A program made the translations under genes and the position numbers. Below the pieces are notes generated by a model. The model was not told the origin of the DNA and made no database searches. It worked only from the letters and a program-made list of their open reading frames with translations. Positions 5,952-13,658 of a stretch of 21,071 nt of DNA are shown here, one piece after another. The stretch is from a virus. The stretch lies in the IMG/VR virus record IMGVR_UViG_3300035698_003074, positions 1 through 21,071 of that record, one strand, 5' to 3'. Within the stretch, counting starts at the first letter, position 1; each line of letters starts with the position of its first letter.

Positions 5952-8582
5952 CTATGTTTTTTCTATAAAACAAATATTTGGATAAAAGCATACCGAAGCT
6001 GCTTTATACCTATAAATATCCCTTATCTTTTCCGTTAGTCCTGTAAATAATTCTGGTACACCTTGTTGATCCTTATAACTATGGAAACAGTCTTCGATTA
6101 CATAGATACCACTGGTAGATGTCATCTGCCCTCGCTGCCTTAAAGCGGGCCACAATGCCTTAAAACTAGTTAAAATAGAACTAGGATGGTGACATCCATC
6201 ATCAATGATCACATCGTAGGGGCCTTTGGCTATAACTCTATCCAAATCTGTCTGTACTATTTGATCGCCAATTACAAAATCTATCTTTGCTTTACGCACT
6301 AATGGTTTTCTGGACACATCTTTAATGTCCATGCCGACAATATTGGCTTTTGGAAAACACTTACGCCATAGATATACTGAATTGCCTTGATCAACACCAA
6401 TCTCTAATATATTTAAACGACCTTTTGTTTCATAAATATGCTTCAGATGCCGATCATAATATCCAGTATAGTTGTGCATATAGTATTTATTAGTACATTC
6501 GGCACGACCGTTCTTTGAAAACATTTTCTGTGCTGTCTTTTCAATAAGTCCACCACTACGATAGTCCATGACGTATAAACTTTGCTTCCATGCTTTCTTA
6601 TCTTTAAACCTACGCACGAATACAGTCTTGATTCCAATGGCCTTGGCAATAATCAGCCTTCTACCACCTCTTACAACAATCTGCCTTCCGTTCTCATAAT
6701 AGCAATCTATTGGCGTATGTATTCCACCACTTTTAAGACTTTGGTATAGTCCTTCAGCGTCTCGCATTTTCTTTAAAACATGCTGTTCGCCTTTTCTTGT
6801 AACAGGATCTCTGTCTGAAACATTTAATCTCAATACCAAATAGTCAAAGTACGGATGTTTCTGTAATGTTTCATCATCAGTCTCTATACCCTTTTTGATA
6901 TCATTGACAAACTGATTAAACACTTTCATAAAATGATTACCACTTCCAAGATGAGTTGGATTTGTTTTTCCTGCCTCAAACATATTTGGAAGTTCTTCAT
7001 AAAAGGCATCAACATTACGTGCAAGTAAGTTGAATTTACATTCCATGAAAATCTCGTCACCTTCCATAACGGATTCCAGCACTTTAGCTGCACATGGCCA
7101 TCCATCCAATTCAACAGCGGCTCCTGTAACGGCTGTTATCTTGGTGTGCATATTGTATTTATGATGAATATTTATGACAGGCTTATCAATACTGAACAAA
7201 GCACAATTGTCTCTAAAACTTGCAATCTTGTCTTTGCCATGTTCAAGAATATTACTCCATTCCTGCCGACCTTCTAACCTTTCCTTTAGTCCTGTAATAA
7301 ACCACTCACGATTCGCTATCATTGCACACTGAGAGGTACGTTTCTTTTTAAAGTATGCCTTCTCATTTGGAATCAACATATATAGTGATTCACAGTAATA
7401 GGCACGATCCTTTTCAGGCGGATCGAATTTAAAGTACTCTGATGGATAAAGACAGTCAGTTTCGCATAACGCAATGTTTTCAGTGTCTAATGACTCAGCA
7501 CCGAGTAGGATTTGCCTAAGTTGGTTATTTGCAGAAATGCCAACATTGCCGACTACTATATTGTTCTCAATACTGACAGGACAATGAGTGACTGCTACAA
7601 TTGGACTGTTGCCAGCGTTCTCTTTTATCACATTAAGCGTATAGTCTATCATCGGCTTTGGTTCTTTATTGGCCGAGATATAGACAATGCCGGTCTTGGC
7701 TTTGCTGACCTCTTTAAAACTATCCCATCCTGGTAATGGGGCGAACTTATCAACCAACCATTGTAGTGGCCTCTTCTGCAACGGCCACTTACCCTTAAGC
7801 CAAATATCCCTTGAATATGCTCTGGCTTCCTTTTGTGACTTATTCGATATTTCATACGGAAATCCAATTTCGCCAGTGCGGAACCAATGGGCAAACCAAG
7901 TCTTCTTATTGACGACATGACGCCCACCAGACAGCCATGCCTTCATTGCAACTTCAATACCCATACCACCCCATGAGCCATGACCCTCATCCATGCCACC
8001 AAGTTCCCAAAACCTTGCCTTGTGCATGAAGAAACAAGCACCTTGGCCCGTCATAACATCATCAATCTCTGGAGAGTCTTTGATCCTTGCTTTGTATGCC
8101 TTGTACTCTACAGGATGTTCTCTAGCGGCCTTGCCATCCCAGTAGTATGATCTAAAGGGCCTATCCTCAATGTCAGGCGAACGAACCCACATATAGTCTG
8201 TCTTTTTTCTAAGCTTTGGCTCCCACTTCTCCACATCAAGGTTATACATTCGCGGTATAACAGTCCAATCGTACTCACAATCTGCGGCCAGCTTCACGTC
8301 AAAACCTTGATCAAACATGGAATGTCCATCAGTCTTTAGGATAAACTTGCCACGGGCCAAATGTGCTGCGTAATTAATACCGGCTCGTTGTCCACGAGGT
8401 TCCGTAAAATGAATCAAATTTACACGGGGATCATCAGGTACAGCAGGATCAGGCCAGTACCCATCACAAACTGCGATCACCTCAGTCTTACCTTCCGATG
8501 CAGACAAGATGCTTTCAATTGTTTTTGCAAGATATTGCTCATTCCGTGCTGGAATGATTACGCTAAGGAGCCAGTTTTCCAT
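5952..8582 (-). CDS. Fusion enzyme: DxH glycosyltransferase + second GT-like segment + ParB-like segment + class I methyltransferase
   Basis: An 876-residue protein. Residues 1-280 are a GT-A fold family 2-type glycosyltransferase: LSVIIPARNE (6-15), VCDG (38-41), RGQRAGINYAAHLARGKFILKTDGH with DGH at 85-87 in the metal-binding position, and GGMDEGHGSWGGMGIEVAMKAW (195-216) plus AHWFR (231-235). The DxH and WGG..E..W patterns resemble polypeptide GalNAc-transferases. Residues about 297-500 look like a second, diverged glycosyltransferase-like segment (ALCETDCLYPSEYF). Residues 545-660 resemble a ParB/Srx fold (IVVRGGRRLIIAKAIGIKTVFVRRF). Residues 700-876 are a SAM methyltransferase with NILEIGVDQGNS (724-735), VGMDIKD and DVIIDDGCHH (790-799), like sugar O-methyltransferases. 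The start overlaps the preceding gene by 20 bases. The gene looks AT-richer than its neighbours, suggesting separate acquisition. Probable role: building or methylating a glycan on virion proteins or a surface polymer (inferred). Confidence 0.85.
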   Translation of the reverse strand: MENWLLSVIIPARNEQYLAKTIESILSASEGKTEVIAVCDGYWPDPAVPDDPRVNLIHFTEPRGQRAGINYAAHLARGKFILKTDGHSMFDQGFDVKLAADCEYDWTVIPRMYNLDVEKWEPKLRKKTDYMWVRSPDIEDRPFRSYYWDGKAAREHPVEYKAYKARIKDSPEIDDVMTGQGACFFMHKARFWELGGMDEGHGSWGGMGIEVAMKAWLSGGRHVVNKKTWFAHWFRTGEIGFPYEISNKSQKEARAYSRDIWLKGKWPLQKRPLQWLVDKFAPLPGWDSFKEVSKAKTGIVYISANKEPKPMIDYTLNVIKENAGNSPIVAVTHCPVSIENNIVVGNVGISANNQLRQILLGAESLDTENIALCETDCLYPSEYFKFDPPEKDRAYYCESLYMLIPNEKAYFKKKRTSQCAMIANREWFITGLKERLEGRQEWSNILEHGKDKIASFRDNCALFSIDKPVINIHHKYNMHTKITAVTGAAVELDGWPCAAKVLESVMEGDEIFMECKFNLLARNVDAFYEELPNMFEAGKTNPTHLGSGNHFMKVFNQFVNDIKKGIETDDETLQKHPYFDYLVLRLNVSDRDPVTRKGEQHVLKKMRDAEGLYQSLKSGGIHTPIDCYYENGRQIVVRGGRRLIIAKAIGIKTVFVRRFKDKKAWKQSLYVMDYRSGGLIEKTAQKMFSKNGRAECTNKYYMHNYTGYYDRHLKHIYETKGRLNILEIGVDQGNSVYLWRKCFPKANIVGMDIKDVSRKPLVRKAKIDFVIGDQIVQTDLDRVIAKGPYDVIIDDGCHHPSSILTSFKALWPALRQRGQMTSTSGIYVIEDCFHSYKDQQGVPELFTGLTEKIRDIYRYKAASVCFYPNICFIEKT

Positions 8583-8787
8583 AGTATAGTCTATTATCCG
8601 TCGTTAAGTGAATTACTTTACCTGTTATAGCCTCTGCCGGTAATGACGCCACAGTATCAAAGTTCAATCCAAGGAATGTCGGACTTGCCGTGGTATTCAC
8701 ATCTTGGTGAACGTTGGTTGTTAAGTCGTGATCGACCTCTGACGAGTCGTGAATCGCTGTCGAGTCTCTATTGGTTTTAATCAGCAT
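8563..8787 (-). CDS. Short fibre-like protein
   Basis: A 74-residue protein with AGGGG upstream of its ATG; that site overlaps the preceding gene's stop. DHDLTTNVHQDVNTTASPTFLGLNFDTVASLP is the low-complexity 'HxDVNTTASPTF' type seen in phage fibre shafts and knob-proximal regions. It ends with TGKVIHLTTDNRLYYGKLAP, a short beta-hairpin-like end. It may be a complete small appendage subunit or what is left of a longer fibre whose distal part was replaced by the downstream genes. Its last 20 bases overlap the fusion enzyme gene. Function is not certain. Confidence 0.65.
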   Translation of the reverse strand: MLIKTNRDSTAIHDSSEVDHDLTTNVHQDVNTTASPTFLGLNFDTVASLPAEAITGKVIHLTTDNRLYYGKLAP

Positions 8788-8796
8788 GTCAAACCC

Positions 8797-9411
8797 CTAA
8801 GCCGTATCACTGTATCTGGCCGATTGCCAGGTCCTCAAGGCATCTCGTCCGATGACCTGTTCCTCCATACGGTCCATTGCCCGGACCTTACGCAGCAAAA
8901 ATGCCAAGTCCTTGTCAATGTCCTGCTTGATCTCTAGTTCCTGCGTCAGAGGCATTGACAGCTTGGATGCCAGCAGCAATACCAAGCACTCAATAAAGAG
9001 AGTATCCCACGATCCGACATCCGTGACCCACTTGACATACCTCAAATACACCGCTGTCTCGTCTGTGAGCAATTGATCTCCCTCAAGCTCGTAGGTATAA
9101 TAGGTCCGACCGTCTGGCCTGTCAGAGCCATTATAGAACAGAATCAGCCGCAAGAAGTCAGACGGTAAGTGGTATTGGTAAGTGTACTGAAATGTCGGAG
9201 TAGTAGTGTTTTGTGAGAGCTGAATCCTACCCTTACCAAAGGGCCAGTAATGGTCCTTCATCAAGGCTTTTGCCGTTTGATTAAACATCAAACGGCAATA
9301 GATCGCCTCCGGTTTCGTGTCCGTAGCATCAGTGTAGTCGTTGATTCTCTTGGCCCCTATTCGAGCTAGGGCCAGATTACATACCGTTGTTTCAGACTCA
9401 GAGCTAGACAT
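8797..9411 (-). CDS. Tail adaptor / tail tubular protein A-like (T7 gp11-type)
   Basis: A 204-residue protein with AGGAG 9 bases before ATG. The start TVCNLALARIGAKRINDYTDATDTKPEAIYCRLMFNQTAKALMKDHYWPFGKGRIQL, then YQYHLPSDFLRLILFYN, is the classic pattern of podovirus tail tubular protein A/gp4-like adaptors, which form the ring below the portal. The length fits the family (about 190-220). The C-terminal half is helical (ECLVLLLASKLSMPLTQ...). With the portal (15182-16822) and the tail hub protein at the left edge, it supports a short-tailed virion. Confidence 0.88.
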   Translation of the reverse strand: MSSSESETTVCNLALARIGAKRINDYTDATDTKPEAIYCRLMFNQTAKALMKDHYWPFGKGRIQLSQNTTTPTFQYTYQYHLPSDFLRLILFYNGSDRPDGRTYYTYELEGDQLLTDETAVYLRYVKWVTDVGSWDTLFIECLVLLLASKLSMPLTQELEIKQDIDKDLAFLLRKVRAMDRMEEQVIGRDALRTWQSARYSDTA

Positions 9412-9439
9412 ACGACACTCTCCTGTTTAATACATACTA

Positions 9440-10879
9440 TTATTCACCAACAACTATTACACCATCAGTGAGAGGAACAAACGTCATAGACCATTCTACA
9501 ACACCTGTTACTGCCGCATCCCCTAATTGATCTACGGTGCCCGCTGGACAATACCAGTTGATTGCTGTCTCACCTGAGAGATTCTGTGCTCCACCCGCAA
9601 GCGGCGTTAATACACTTGGAACCGCACCTGAAAATACATAAGTAGTTCCTACTGCATCACTATCACAAATAACTGATGTGGTGTATGGAAATGCAGTTGA
9701 AGTCTGATCATCAACAGCTTGAATGAGTAAATTGGAAGCACCTATTGTAGCGGTTGCTAGACCAAAAAAGTCTACAATTCTAATTGGCCCACCAGTAATG
9801 GTAAAGATAGGTACAGTCGAAGAAGTAATACTTGCAAGGGACGCAGTCATGGTATAACGTTTACCTGCAATGAGAGGAACGTCTATAGCAGCGGAATCAA
9901 TTGAAGTACTGCCAAAATTTCCTTCCTGCATGCAGGAACCTGGGTCCACAAGATAGGAATAACCGCCAAGATTCACATACGTGTTATTCTTGATCAAACC
10001 AGTCGCAGCAGCAGTCATTTCAATACAGAACTGATCTTGGTCCGCTTGAATGATAATGTTATCTACAATTCGAATGTTGGTATCGGCCATATTGCTGCTA
10101 TACAGAGCCGCAGTATCTGCCTCTGCGTTAATATAGTTCCCGATAATGCTCAGACTATCAACCGCAGCCGCTCCACCATCAATAAAACAAGTAGAACCAG
10201 GAGTCGCAGCGGTATTGATCCAGGTATTGTACGCGATTGTGACATTGTCAGCACCTGTGACCATTTGAAAGACTTTGTCAAACTCATATGTTGCGGTACC
10301 TGGTTCTGGAAACTCACAGCCTGCAACAGTAGAGTAATCGCTACCGGCCTGCATATCGAAAGCATTCGATACTTCCGCAATTCCAGCAATACATCGTAGC
10401 CCTGTGATGAAAATTCCAGCACCATTAACAACAAACTCATCAGAAGTAGTGTCAAAGGTGATAGTTGGCTTTGAGCTGCCATTTCCAAGACCGATGATAG
10501 TTGTACCAGCTACATTGAAAGTAATACTTCCAACTGCTGTTTCAGCGTGTCCGGGAGCAATATAAAGAACATCACCAGTGGATGTAAGAAGAGCCTCACC
10601 CTCAGCGATAGTGTCTTTAGCGTTATCCCAACTTGTTCCATCTCCTTCTGAGGTCACTCCAGAATCAACATAATAAATTGAACCTTTGACTTCAAGATTT
10701 GCCTCAATCCACGTCTCTACTTCGTTTGCAAACAAGTAAATCGGATTGATATTTTTGCCCTGAGATCCAATGTCTTGGATCTTGTCCAAAATCTCAGAAG
10801 CGGAATTAGCCATTTCTGCATTCACACTAAGAGGCATGAATACAATCAAAGTTGCTAAAATAATGAAAAGACGTTTCAT
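9440..10879 (-). CDS. Secreted-type beta-helix protein with C-terminal beta domain
   Basis: I chose the ATG at 10879 (479 residues) because AAGGA lies 8 bases upstream; an in-frame ATG two codons earlier sits almost on the site. The start MKRLFIILATLIVFMPLSVNAEM is a textbook Sec signal peptide: basic start, hydrophobic core, small residues before a likely cut after NA. Residues about 50-320 are a parallel beta-helix of the pectate-lyase-like kind: IYYVDSGVTSEGDGTSWDNAKDTIAEG, DVLYIAPGHAET, then repeated GxxxxITGL, NVTIAYNTW, LSIIGNYIN, IRIVDNIII, LIKNNTYVN rungs. Residues about 345-475 form a beta domain that resembles the whole 175-residue protein at 19526-20053. No catalytic residues could be assigned. 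It could be a tailspike-like or host-surface protein. A signal peptide on a phage structural protein is unusual. Confidence 0.85.
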   Translation of the reverse strand: MKRLFIILATLIVFMPLSVNAEMANSASEILDKIQDIGSQGKNINPIYLFANEVETWIEANLEVKGSIYYVDSGVTSEGDGTSWDNAKDTIAEGEALLTSTGDVLYIAPGHAETAVGSITFNVAGTTIIGLGNGSSKPTITFDTTSDEFVVNGAGIFITGLRCIAGIAEVSNAFDMQAGSDYSTVAGCEFPEPGTATYEFDKVFQMVTGADNVTIAYNTWINTAATPGSTCFIDGGAAAVDSLSIIGNYINAEADTAALYSSNMADTNIRIVDNIIIQADQDQFCIEMTAAATGLIKNNTYVNLGGYSYLVDPGSCMQEGNFGSTSIDSAAIDVPLIAGKRYTMTASLASITSSTVPIFTITGGPIRIVDFFGLATATIGASNLLIQAVDDQTSTAFPYTTSVICDSDAVGTTYVFSGAVPSVLTPLAGGAQNLSGETAINWYCPAGTVDQLGDAAVTGVVEWSMTFVPLTDGVIVVGE

Positions 10880-10890
10880 AGTCATGTTCC

Positions 10891-10940
10891 TTAAAATAAA
10901 AGACAAACAGCAAGTCGCCCTATTTCAGACGACTTGCTGT
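10891..10940 (-). terminator. Intrinsic terminator after the capsid block
   Basis: On the minus strand ACAGCAAGTCG (10940-10930) pairs perfectly with CGACTTGCTGT (10917-10907), an 11-bp stem with a loop of about 12 bases. It is followed by TTTGTCTTTTATTTT. It lies in the 44-70 base gap just after the second paralogous structural gene and before the signal-peptide gene, so it would end or attenuate capsid-operon transcripts. Confidence 0.85.
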
Positions 10941-10950
10941 AGGTTATAAA

Positions 10951-11730
10951 CTATTGATCAATACTGAGGTTAATCAAGGCTGCTTCATCAACAGCACCTT
11001 CCAGTAGCACATTGCCAAACGAGGCATTGAGAGTAGTTCGTGTCATACACGTTCCAGCATCCGTAGTGCCATATCCGCAAGAATTTCCAACAGCTACACT
11101 ATCACCGCTGTCAACTATAACAGGACAAGGACCTCCTGTCTGTGCCCAGAAGTAGTATCCATTGGTTACATCAATCAATGGAACTCCGGTAGCATAGCCA
11201 GTTACAGTTGTTGGAAAGAGCACCACGTCAAACCAGCGATTTGGAACCAGTGATATCTCAGACGTAACTATGATCGCATTCTGTATGGGGACTTCCAACT
11301 CAATATGCATGATAGTATCATCAGAAGAGTCTATTTCAGATGCTAGAATCCTATACGAATCTCCAATAGGAGTTACCGTATTGGCAAACATGTAGCCGTC
11401 TTTAAACTCATCACGAGCCCAAGTTCCGCCAGTCGTAATCAATACTGTACCGGAGACGTCTCCGACTTCCCACGCATGGCCAGTCTGTACTGTCTCATGC
11501 GTATCTGTATTAACCACTTGCGATTGAGTCATCTTAGCCTTTAAACAACCGCCTGCGGACCCCGAAACAGCATATCGAAAAATACGATCACCGTCCGTAT
11601 AACATGCTCCCAATCGGTGTTTCTGAGTAGCGCTCTGTTCAAAGACAGATTGCTTTGGCTCAGAACCAGGCCCAAAGACAATGCCCTGATCATATGAAGA
11701 GATACTTAATACTCTTGTGTCCGTAGACAT
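10951..11730 (-). CDS. Head-associated structural protein, paralog 2
   Basis: A 259-residue protein, a diverged copy of the gene just upstream. Shared blocks include YDQG..FGPGSEPKQSV, TQKHRLGA, DGDRIFRYA, TGGTW...EF.DG..FANTV.PIGD.YR, a NRW.DVV.FPT..TGYA.GV segment, and an identical end AALINLSIDQ. It contains more Cys residues than its paralog (GACY, GGCLKAK, SCGYG, TCMTRT). Its leader AAAGGAGCGATATTATG is almost identical to that of paralog 1, so the duplication included the ribosome site. Being right after the major capsid gene suggests a decoration, cement or head-fibre protein, but the function is not shown by the sequence. Confidence 0.75.
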   Translation of the reverse strand: MSTDTRVLSISSYDQGIVFGPGSEPKQSVFEQSATQKHRLGACYTDGDRIFRYAVSGSAGGCLKAKMTQSQVVNTDTHETVQTGHAWEVGDVSGTVLITTGGTWARDEFKDGYMFANTVTPIGDSYRILASEIDSSDDTIMHIELEVPIQNAIIVTSEISLVPNRWFDVVLFPTTVTGYATGVPLIDVTNGYYFWAQTGGPCPVIVDSGDSVAVGNSCGYGTTDAGTCMTRTTLNASFGNVLLEGAVDEAALINLSIDQ

Positions 11731-11742
11731 AATATCGCTCCT

Positions 11743-12531
11743 TTACTGATCAATTGAAAGATTAATCAACGCTGCATCATTAGTATGAGCACCAACAATC
11801 AGCACATTACCCCAAGATTGCTCTAATGTGACTCTAACACCGCACTGACCCGCAACAGCCGCTGTCCCAGGACTACCGACTGTATCGCCTATAACAATTG
11901 TCTCATCGTCATCCACCAATAGAGGGGCAGGGCCTGCTGTTTGGAGCCAACCATAATAGCTAGCAGCAATGTCAACCAACGCTACACCTGCAGCATAGCC
12001 CGTATGAGCTGTCGGAAATACTACAACATCATACCAACGGTTAGGGATCAAAGACATTTCAGACGTCGCACTGATAGCATTTCTTATAGGGGTCTCAAGT
12101 TCGAGATTCATAATCGTATCAGCAGAGCCTTCTGTTGATGCCATGACACGGTAGATGTCTCCTATAGGTGCTACTGTATTGGCAAAAAACCAACCGTCAG
12201 TAAACTCATTATCAACCCATGTTCCGCCTGTTGTAACTAACATGGTCCCACTAATATCCCCAGCAGACCAGGTATTACCCGTTTGTACAATCTCATGCGT
12301 CTTGGTCTCGACTACCTGTACCTGGTTCATCAAAGCTTTTGCCAGCGTTCCTGCTGAGCTGTTCTTTGCATACCTAAAAATTCGGTCGCCATCAATAAAT
12401 TTCGCACCTAGGCGGTGTTTTTGCGTCGATGATGTTTCATAGACGCTCTGTTTCGGTTCTGAACCCGGGCCAAATATAGTTCCCTGGTCATACGTTGGGA
12501 GCGTCAAATATCGTTCTGTTCTACCAGCCAT
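11743..12531 (-). CDS. Head-associated structural protein, paralog 1
   Basis: A 262-residue protein starting 12 bases after the capsid gene, with AAGGAGCGATATT before ATG. MAGRTERYLTLPTYDQGTIFGPGSEPKQSVYETSSTQKHRLGAKFIDGDRIFRYA is a recurrent N-terminus of uncharacterised proteins encoded next to podovirus capsid genes. The rest is beta-rich (GDISGTMLVTTGGTW, GWFFANTVAPIGDIYRVM, NRWYDVVVFPTAHTGYAAGV). Tight linkage to the capsid gene suggests an abundant virion protein. In the first 49 aligned residues of the shared block I count 37 identities to paralog 2. No enzyme motif is seen. Confidence 0.78.
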   Translation of the reverse strand: MAGRTERYLTLPTYDQGTIFGPGSEPKQSVYETSSTQKHRLGAKFIDGDRIFRYAKNSSAGTLAKALMNQVQVVETKTHEIVQTGNTWSAGDISGTMLVTTGGTWVDNEFTDGWFFANTVAPIGDIYRVMASTEGSADTIMNLELETPIRNAISATSEMSLIPNRWYDVVVFPTAHTGYAAGVALVDIAASYYGWLQTAGPAPLLVDDDETIVIGDTVGSPGTAAVAGQCGVRVTLEQSWGNVLIVGAHTNDAALINLSIDQ

Positions 12532-12542
12532 AATATCGCTCC

Positions 12543-13475
12543 TTATGCAACCTGATTAAGACATTCATGAACCTTGGCACCATCCATTCGGACAGCTCCG
12601 CCATTCATCCTGCTATACACCTGGGTAGTGTAACTCTTTGTGGGGAGTTGGTCGATATAAGACTCCACTCCCTTTGCACTGGCATAGATAAGACCATCTT
12701 TTGCCCATGCGAATGTTCGATACGCCGTAGATGTGGCAGCGTCTTTGGTCAATCGTGTGGACTTGATGAAGTAGAAATTCAAGAAGTTCACAATCTTACC
12801 TGTTTCCAGGGGACGGAGACTGACATAATCAGCAGAGGTCAGAGCAGCTAGTTGCAGCATTTCCCGCACGTCCTTGGGTGTAATAGCCCAATAACGTGGA
12901 ATTTCTTCATCGACATCCTCGTCGTCGAAGATTTGCTGCATTGTGGCGATCTTGGCCAGAGTGATGTCATCCAAACTACCAGAACCAGCAACTGTTGCGA
13001 GAGTGCCCAGAGAGGTCACAGTGCCATCGCCATTGATACTGACGGATTCGTCTTTGAAAGCAACCGAGGAAGTCGTAGGAGTGACTCCAGCGGCTGCGGT
13101 GCCGAGAGCGGCAGCGATGAGGATGTCATCTGTCTGGCGGCCCAGGGCTCGGCCTTGATTCTGCATGTACTCGTTCGTAGGCTCGATCAGCATTGCGATC
13201 TTGTCTTCAGAGTCGATGTACGAGTTGGTATGATAGTTACTGGGAGTGACCCACCTACGAGTATGAGGCTGCTCGTTGTTCGGGGTATCCCCGTGTCTGG
13301 TGGTCATTTCCTCAACAATTGCTTCGCCCAAACGATCAAAAGACTTTGATTCCCCTTGGCATCCTTCTTGACGGACGCACATTTGGAGCTTCGACTTTTG
13401 CTGTTGGGCCAAGACGTACAGCATTGAGCTGTATTGCCGCACAAAGGCGGTATCAATTGAGCTTGGTAGAGCCAT
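12543..13475 (-). CDS. Major capsid protein
   Basis: A 310-residue protein, AAGGA 7 bases before ATG. It starts MALPSSIDTAFVRQYSSMLYVLAQQQKSKLQMCV and includes FDRLGEAIVEEMTTRHGDTPNNEQPHTRRWVTPSNYHTNSYID, an early strand typical of the podovirus capsid family related to BPP-1 Bbp17. It continues with QGRALGRQTDDILIAAALGTAAAGVT, the helix and loop of an HK97-fold P domain, a variable GDGTV...LATVAGSG segment, IFDDEDVDEEIPRYWAITPKDVREMLQL, and a C-terminal FAWAKDGLIYASAKGVESYIDQLPTKSYTTQVYSRMNGGAVRMDGAKV. It follows the scaffold gene and a 298-base leader with its own promoter, consistent with the high expression a capsid gene needs. Confidence 0.9.
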   Translation of the reverse strand: MALPSSIDTAFVRQYSSMLYVLAQQQKSKLQMCVRQEGCQGESKSFDRLGEAIVEEMTTRHGDTPNNEQPHTRRWVTPSNYHTNSYIDSEDKIAMLIEPTNEYMQNQGRALGRQTDDILIAAALGTAAAGVTPTTSSVAFKDESVSINGDGTVTSLGTLATVAGSGSLDDITLAKIATMQQIFDDEDVDEEIPRYWAITPKDVREMLQLAALTSADYVSLRPLETGKIVNFLNFYFIKSTRLTKDAATSTAYRTFAWAKDGLIYASAKGVESYIDQLPTKSYTTQVYSRMNGGAVRMDGAKVHECLNQVA

Positions 13476-13555
13476 GATTGATTCCTTGGTTGTTTAACAT
13501 TCAAGATTAGTCAGCAGGAGTGTCTTGAACACCAAGGTCCGATGCCTGTCATTTA

Positions 13556-13570
13556 ACGTCTGATAGACGT
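13556..13570. other. Short perfect inverted repeat in the capsid leader
   Basis: ACGTCT-GAT-AGACGT is a perfect 6-bp inverted repeat with a 3-base centre. It lies about 80 bases before the capsid ATG and downstream of the UUCG-type hairpin. It may form a small RNA hairpin in the leader or serve as a protein site. No T run follows. Confidence 0.5.
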
Positions 13571-13595
13571 GTCATTTTGCATCATGGCTGATGGC

Positions 13596-13618
13596 AGACC
13601 CACTCGAAAGTGGGGTCT
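13596..13618 (-). other. Strong leader hairpin with TTCG tetraloop
   Basis: On the minus strand AGACCCCACT-TTCG-AGTGGGTCT forms a 9-bp stem with one bulged C, capped by a TTCG loop, the most stable RNA tetraloop class. It is not followed by a T run (next bases GCCATCAG), so it is not an intrinsic terminator. It more likely stabilises the 5' end of capsid mRNA, guides processing or shields the leader. Confidence 0.7.
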
Positions 13619-13631
13619 CTGCTTGAGAAAG

Positions 13632-13651
13632 CTACTATAAGCTGTTCTTAT
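13632..13651 (-). repeat. Direct repeat ATAAGnnnnGCTTATAGTAG, distal copy
   Basis: Minus-strand ATAAGAACAGCTTATAGTAG. It matches the copy at 13720-13739 in 16 of 20 positions (the first five and last eleven bases). Each copy holds an ATAAG/CTTAT inverted repeat. The pair brackets the CRISPR-repeat-like element. Confidence 0.7.
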
Positions 13652-13658
13652 GGTATCA

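Noticed and set aside
8563-12531. Diversity-generating retroelement as in BPP-1, given the related gene plan
   Set aside because: No reverse transcriptase, template/variable repeat pair or lectin-fold variable protein is found in the window.
13596-13618. Hairpin as an intrinsic terminator after the scaffold gene
   Set aside because: The stem is strong but no T run follows on the minus strand.
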